Positions 58,230 to 64,000 of a stretch of DNA of 64,000 nucleotides are shown piece by piece (position 1 is the stretch's first letter; every line of letters starts with the position of its first letter). The DNA is from Symmachiella sp942492455 (GTDB taxonomy: Bacteria > Planctomycetota > Planctomycetia > Planctomycetales > Planctomycetaceae), in the NCBI GenBank assembly GCA_942492455.1, contig CALOFE010000081.1, positions 1 through 64,000 on the forward strand, in the 5' to 3' direction. A program made the position numbers and the translations under genes. The notes under the pieces are model-generated. The model was not told the DNA's origin and did no database searches. It saw only the letters and a program-made list of their open reading frames with translations.

Positions 58230-59117
58230 CTATTGCTTGAAAACATTTTTGGGAGCCAGCATCTCGTCTTTGAACGTCGCGATCGCAGCCAAACGACCAT
58301 CGGGAGCGGTGATCGCCACCGCTGCGGCGGAATCGTCGGGCATCGGCTGAGCAACGTGAATCGCGCGGCCGTGCTGGATGTTCTCCATATCGTCCTCAGA
58401 ACATTCATAGCGGGGCAAGTGCGTCACTGCCGACAGCGGTGGCAACAGTGCAGCGGGAAGCGACTCACGGGACAGCGAATCCAGATCAACAGCTGCGTCG
58501 AGACGATAGTCCCCAACGCGCGTGCGTTCCAACTGAGTCATCACAGCGCCGCAACCGAGTTCCTCTCCCATGTCGCGGCCAATGGAACGGATATACGTTC
58601 CCGAGCCGCATTCAATCTCGACCTCCAGTTCAGGGAAAGTGTAATTGAGAATATCAATGCGATAGACGTGGACCGGGCGAGCGGGGATGTCGAGAGTTTT
58701 TCCGGCGCGGGCCATTTTATAGGCGCGGCGGCCGTCGATATGCACAGCTGAGAATTGCGGCGGAACCTGATCGATTTCGCCCACATACTTTCGCAAGGCT
58801 TGGGCAACCGCCGCTGCGGTCGGCGGCGTGGAGTCTTCCACTGTCTCGACTTCGCCCGTAATGTCGTCGGTGTTGCTGCGAAGCCCTAAGCGAAACTGCG
58901 CCCGGTATTCCTTGCGGCCTTGTTGGACGTAGGTGATGAGCCGCGTCGCTGCCCCAATACAGACCACGACCACGCCAGTCGCTAGGGGGTCAAGCGTGCC
59001 TCCGTGCCCCACCTTCGCGGGACGGACGAAACGTTGCACGACGTCGACGACACGACGGGACGTAATATCGGCCGGCTTGTTGATGTTGAGAATGCCGCAG
59101 CAGTCGGGGGAGTTCAT
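58230..59117 (-). CDS. truB: tRNA pseudouridine(55) synthase
   Basis: 295 residues. It modifies U55 in the T loop of tRNAs. Motifs are GILNINKPADITSRRVVD, the catalytic GHGGTLDPLATGVVVV (Asp near residue 43), RRAYKMARAG and CGSGTYIRSIGRDMGEELG. Length matches bacterial TruB with its C-terminal domain. It lies 24 bases from the DUF1570 gene on the same strand, so they may be co-transcribed. Confidence 0.95.
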   Translation of the reverse strand: MNSPDCCGILNINKPADITSRRVVDVVQRFVRPAKVGHGGTLDPLATGVVVVCIGAATRLITYVQQGRKEYRAQFRLGLRSNTDDITGEVETVEDSTPPTAAAVAQALRKYVGEIDQVPPQFSAVHIDGRRAYKMARAGKTLDIPARPVHVYRIDILNYTFPELEVEIECGSGTYIRSIGRDMGEELGCGAVMTQLERTRVGDYRLDAAVDLDSLSRESLPAALLPPLSAVTHLPRYECSEDDMENIQHGRAIHVAQPMPDDSAAAVAITAPDGRLAAIATFKDEMLAPKNVFKQ

Positions 59118-59141
59118 GATATCAGTCGTACGCGGGACGGA

Positions 59142-60728
59142 TTATTTGTTGGCTTGTGCGGTGAGTTTCTCTTGCTCGGCCCGCAGGTATTCGCCGTACT
59201 GTTCGTCCAACGTTTTATAATCCGTGCCAATGAGTTGCGGCAGTGTGGCGGGTTGTTCCCGGACTCGGAGGTTGGTGCTATACAATTGTGAAAGATGTTC
59301 AATCAGCGCGTCGCGATATTTGCCATCTTTGTAGTGCATGAAGAAATGCGTCAACCCCGAGGCTTGGCTGTAGAGCTTACGAATCTCAATGGAGTGCTGG
59401 ATTTCATTCGCGCCTTGAGACGCGAATTTTCCCAAGGGAATGTAGTAGTCGTCCTCAAGATAGCGATACCGAGCAGCGCGAAAGCGTTGGTACATCGGGT
59501 CACCCAACTCGTAACGATCCCCCTTCTTGGCGAAGGATTCCATGTAACAGGCAATCCCCTCGATGATCCAAAAATGGGCATGCTCGCCGACCATTAACGA
59601 CTTGCGGCGTGTCTTGCGGGTTTCGGCAAAGAGTTGATGCGTCGCTTCATGAAAAATCGTACGCGTGGCGGGGCCTTCGGGATCATCATCCATTTCGGGT
59701 TGATGGTAGAAATAGGCGATGCCGGTGTCGGTCAAATACAATCCGGTCGTGATGCTGATCTCCGGAACGCGGGGCCGCAGAGCCTCAACATAATCCTCTT
59801 TGTTGCTGAAATAATGGATTTCAAACTGGTTTTTCGTCGATCGCCGCCGCCCCTTGGCCAAGCTCGACCGCTGATCCTGCGTGGTGAGAAAACCGGAAAA
59901 GGTCTGGAAAAAGACGCGATAGAACTGCTCAAGCTGACGACTCAGCTCGACGCCCCGCTCCAGGCTGTGATTGGTCTTGATGAGGTAATGCTCAGACTCG
60001 ATCTCCCAGGCGTTTTTGAAACTGCGGCGCAATTCCGCTTCCTGGGCCGCGCTCACCCAGCGTCCGACGCTGCCGCGCCCGGACCGAAAATACCGCTCGC
60101 CGTTTTCGTATTGCTTAACGTGATCACGAGGTAACCAGCCATACTTTTCGGTGTCGACATAATGTTTCTGCCGCATGAGGGCCAGAAACGGTGTGACCCA
60201 TTCGTCGCCGCTACGTTCATAGCCCAAAAAACTGCGGACCGATTTGTTATCGGGGTCCTGCCGCACCGCCTCTTGAATCAACTGATAGGCGAAACGTACT
60301 TCACCGATTTCTATCACGCGCTGGGCAAGCTGATACAATTGGATCGCCTGCTCCTGCTGAAGATGTCGCAATTCAACGCGCCAGCGCCGTTCGGCCGGTG
60401 AGAGATCGTTGGCAATATCGGGCTGAATTTTATCCGGCAGTTCGAGTGTGCGAAGATCGTCCACCGGCAGCGGAACACCCAATTCGCGGATTGCCGCTGC
60501 TTGCTTGGGAAAGCCGTTTTGGTCACATTGGGCAGCGACCTCAGACAACGACTTTACGAACTTCTCCTGCAGCGCCTCATATTTTTTCAGTTGGACTTGG
60601 CGACGACGCTCAGCCTGACTGGGCCGATCCGCATTAGCAGCGCCCTCGAGGAGGACTGCTTCAACAGCGACAGCCAACAGGCATATCATCGCCCCACGCG
60701 AGCAGCGGCGTATGGATTCGGACAACAT
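59142..60728 (-). CDS. DUF1570 exported peptidase-like protein
   Basis: 528 residues. A signal peptide or anchor (MICLLAVAVEAVLLEGAANA) is followed by a helical region with tetratricopeptide-like character (RWRVELRHLQQEQAIQLYQLAQRVIEIGE), then a metallopeptidase-like domain with IFHEATHQLFAE, an HExxH zinc motif. Further on come HAHFWIIEGIACYMES and a Tyr-rich C-terminus. This is the DUF1570 type that I know mainly from planctomycetes. The substrate is unknown. Confidence 0.85.
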   Translation of the reverse strand: MLSESIRRCSRGAMICLLAVAVEAVLLEGAANADRPSQAERRRQVQLKKYEALQEKFVKSLSEVAAQCDQNGFPKQAAAIRELGVPLPVDDLRTLELPDKIQPDIANDLSPAERRWRVELRHLQQEQAIQLYQLAQRVIEIGEVRFAYQLIQEAVRQDPDNKSVRSFLGYERSGDEWVTPFLALMRQKHYVDTEKYGWLPRDHVKQYENGERYFRSGRGSVGRWVSAAQEAELRRSFKNAWEIESEHYLIKTNHSLERGVELSRQLEQFYRVFFQTFSGFLTTQDQRSSLAKGRRRSTKNQFEIHYFSNKEDYVEALRPRVPEISITTGLYLTDTGIAYFYHQPEMDDDPEGPATRTIFHEATHQLFAETRKTRRKSLMVGEHAHFWIIEGIACYMESFAKKGDRYELGDPMYQRFRAARYRYLEDDYYIPLGKFASQGANEIQHSIEIRKLYSQASGLTHFFMHYKDGKYRDALIEHLSQLYSTNLRVREQPATLPQLIGTDYKTLDEQYGEYLRAEQEKLTAQANK

Positions 60729-60912
60729 AACCAGCCTATTGAGATAGAAGCGGCACGATGAGGGGAGTTAACGACACAAATCCCTCCCATAACAGCCATT
60801 CTATGCTGATTGCGGATCCTTCGGAAGGCGATTTTCGCCGTGGCGGATACCCCAACCCCCTGTCCCCCCAATCCGCCCCATTGGGCGATGCTGCAGGAAT
60901 GTGGGGGAAAGA

Positions 60913-61620
60913 TCACGCCGAATCGTCGATGTACAGCATCCGACCGCAGGTTTTGCAAAAGATAACCTGGTGGGTATTGAGTTGGACCAACATTTGGGCC
61001 GTAATCCCGACAAAGCAATTGCTACAGACCGAATCGGTGACGGCCGCCATCGCACTGGCTCCGTGAGCCTGCACTAAGCGGCGATATTGTTCACCCACTT
61101 TCGGGGGAATGCTGCTTTCAGCAACTTTGATGGCAGCTTGAAGTCGTTCGCATTCCGCTTCTAAACCCGCTTTGGATTCGGTGACTTGCTGGCTGATCCG
61201 CGAGGTTTCCACTTCCGCGTCCTTCACCGCCTGTTCGGCTTGCCCCACTTCGGTTGAAGTGGAATCGACTTTTTCCAAGGCTTCGAGGATTTCGTCTTCC
61301 AACACGCTGTTGGCAACTTCATCCGCCTCGATTTGTTCCTTGATGATGTTGAACTCTTTGTTGGAAGCCGCCGCGTTGAGTTTGCCGCGCAAGCTTTCAA
61401 TGCGAGCTTCGTTGGTCTTCAGTTGCAAACTGCGGGAGTCCGCATCCATTTTCAGTTTCTGAAACTTTGCATGCACCTCCGCAGCTTCTTCTTTTTTAGT
61501 CTCAACGAACCGTTGGCGGGCCTGGATCTGTTTGGGCCCCCGTTCCAACTGGCTTTGAGCGTTCTCTAACTTCAAATGCAATTGGTGTAATTCGCTCAAA
61601 CTATGGGTGGTCGCTGCCAT
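60913..61620 (-). CDS. Coiled-coil protein with C-terminal C4 zinc ribbon
   Basis: 235 residues from MAATTHSLSELHQ at 61620. A long antiparallel coiled coil (residues 10-175) ends in CSNCFVGIT…FCKTCGRMLY, a CxxC…CxxC ribbon. This is the CT398/DUF164 family, present in many bacteria, with reported links to flagellar or transcription-related functions in a few. It sits next to rpoD with its own spacing and an rpoD terminator between. Confidence 0.88.
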   Translation of the reverse strand: MAATTHSLSELHQLHLKLENAQSQLERGPKQIQARQRFVETKKEEAAEVHAKFQKLKMDADSRSLQLKTNEARIESLRGKLNAAASNKEFNIIKEQIEADEVANSVLEDEILEALEKVDSTSTEVGQAEQAVKDAEVETSRISQQVTESKAGLEAECERLQAAIKVAESSIPPKVGEQYRRLVQAHGASAMAAVTDSVCSNCFVGITAQMLVQLNTHQVIFCKTCGRMLYIDDSA

Positions 61621-61864
61621 CGTAATCTGTCTCCGACGTTGAACGTCGCGGCTGGGATTGAATTTTCCGCCACGGGTGATCTTTGCTTTCACAGCGAAAA
61701 ATCACAGATGGCTAGTGCACAAGAACCTGCTGCAAAACTGGTCGATCGTCTGTCGCCCCAGAAGAGTTTTGACTCAGAGGAGTTTTGCCCCACAGGTGCC
61801 GAGGGTTCTCCGGGAAACGACTTCCCCCACATAATAGCGGAACTGGTCCTGTTCAGCACGTCAC

Positions 61865-61893
61865 AAAAAAAGGCCGGTCAAAATTGACCGGCC
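61865..61893 (-). terminator. Rho-independent terminator of rpoD
   Basis: The minus strand reads GGCCGGTCAATTTTGACCGGCC followed by a run of seven T, 10 bases after the rpoD stop. A textbook terminator. Confidence 0.95.
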
Positions 61894-61902
61894 CTGAATC
61901 GT

Positions 61903-63549
<1,647 letters not shown>

Positions 63550-63568
63550 AGAGAGTCCTCCGCGATAT

Positions 63569-64000
63569 TCAAGCCAACTTGTTCTTGACTGCGCGTTTCT
63601 TGTTGTATTCAGAAAGCCGGCGTAACATCGCCGCTGTTTCATCATTTAGTCCGCCACCAGACTGTTGGACCTGCTCGCGTATTTGGCCGGACATCTCCAC
63701 CGCGTCGGTCGTGTGACGCTCGCGGAGGCAGGCCAAAGTTTGTTCCAGCAGTTCCGCGCCGATTCCTTTTCGGCGGGCTTCCTCATCCAATGAGACAGCG
63801 AGTCCTTTCAAGTCGGAGTCCTCCAACTCCGCCATCACGCGGTGATAGGTCAGTTCCTCTCCCGCATCCATAAGTCCATAACAACAGGCCAAAAGTTTTT
63901 GTAATTGCGGGTCCTGTAATTCCTCGCAAGCAAAGTCTTCCCGTAAGCGTCCGACCACCGAGGGATGGGCCATGACGATCTGCAATAGTTCATGTTCCAA
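63569..64000 (-). CDS. dnaG: DNA primase, C-terminal part
   Basis: The last 143 residues of DnaG, running off the right edge. The region is the helical C-terminal domain that binds DnaB helicase (HELLQIVMAHPSVVGRLREDF, LLEQTLACLRERHTTDA). It ends 19 bases before the rpoD start on the same strand. The catalytic TOPRIM and zinc domains lie outside the window. Identification rests on the domain pattern and on the rpoD neighbour. Confidence 0.8.
   Translation of the reverse strand: MEHELLQIVMAHPSVVGRLREDFACEELQDPQLQKLLACCYGLMDAGEELTYHRVMAELEDSDLKGLAVSLDEEARRKGIGAELLEQTLACLRERHTTDAVEMSGQIREQVQQSGGGLNDETAAMLRRLSEYNKKRAVKNKLA

Overview
This window looks like two unrelated genomes joined at about 33,612-33,621. 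The left part (1 to about 33,610) is a stretch of a large eukaryotic DNA virus (Nucleocytoviricota). It carries an A32-type packaging ATPase, a BCS1-like AAA ATPase, RING and ankyrin proteins, Ser/Arg/Lys-rich basic proteins, a conserved protein with an HNNMVPFHG motif, and four tRNA genes reading AT-rich codons, two of which contain canonical eukaryotic-style introns. The right part (about 33,616 to 64,000) is bacterial and GC-richer. Its 16S rRNA gene contains exact matches to the PLA46 and EUB338-II probe sites, and DUF1559 and DUF1570 proteins are present, so it is a planctomycete. The join cuts the planctomycete glutamate synthase gene, with only a few bases of shared sequence. A chimeric assembly or molecule is the simplest reading.

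Viral half, left to right: A32 ATPase; small unknown genes; a secreted/membrane VWA protein resembling calcium-channel alpha2-delta subunits (2,341); a basic repeat protein with a DUF5679-like tail (4,312); ankyrin and unknown genes; RNase H1 (6,801); a nucleoside-triphosphatase (DUF84/YjjX)-APRT fusion (7,396-8,500); a cytochrome b5-chitin synthase (8,707); a predicted cysteine-protease-like protein (11,239); a large basic/coiled-coil protein (12,895); two tandem paralogous membrane proteins; a Vsr-like nuclease; the tRNA cluster (17,054-17,531); small membrane and zinc-finger proteins; a GxxExxY protein; a BCS1-like ATPase (24,723); bifunctional ATIC/PurH (27,195); a conserved giant-virus protein (28,961); a cysteine-rich EGF-like membrane protein (30,684); and small membrane or coiled-coil proteins up to the join. 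Two themes stand out. One is purine supply and pool cleaning (ATIC, APRT, DUF84 and possibly a MazG-like enzyme). The other is the cell surface (chitin synthase, alpha2-delta-like VWA protein, EGF-like protein, several small membrane proteins). Intergenic DNA carries repeated palindromes, TTACTTCG-type octamers and a TTTAAGAAAA motif about 20-27 bases before start codons.

Planctomycete half: truncated gltB with a LysR regulator, DJ-1/PfpI, thyX, an isocitrate-lyase/PEP-mutase family enzyme, RNase D, a HisA-like protein, a truncated hemoglobin, a di-haem peroxidase, a GntR-ABC transporter operon, a stand-alone 16S rRNA gene with its own promoter and terminator, a BlaI/BlaR-like pair fused to DUF1559, cardiolipin synthase, truB, a DUF1570 peptidase-like protein, a zinc-ribbon coiled-coil protein, rpoD and the end of dnaG. 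Apart from the isolated 16S gene and the BlaR-DUF1559 fusion it is ordinary housekeeping DNA.

At least seven genes, in both halves, are interrupted by single-base frameshifts, mostly at short homopolymers. This suggests uncorrected sequencing indels rather than gene decay. I annotate these genes as one locus each and give the break position.
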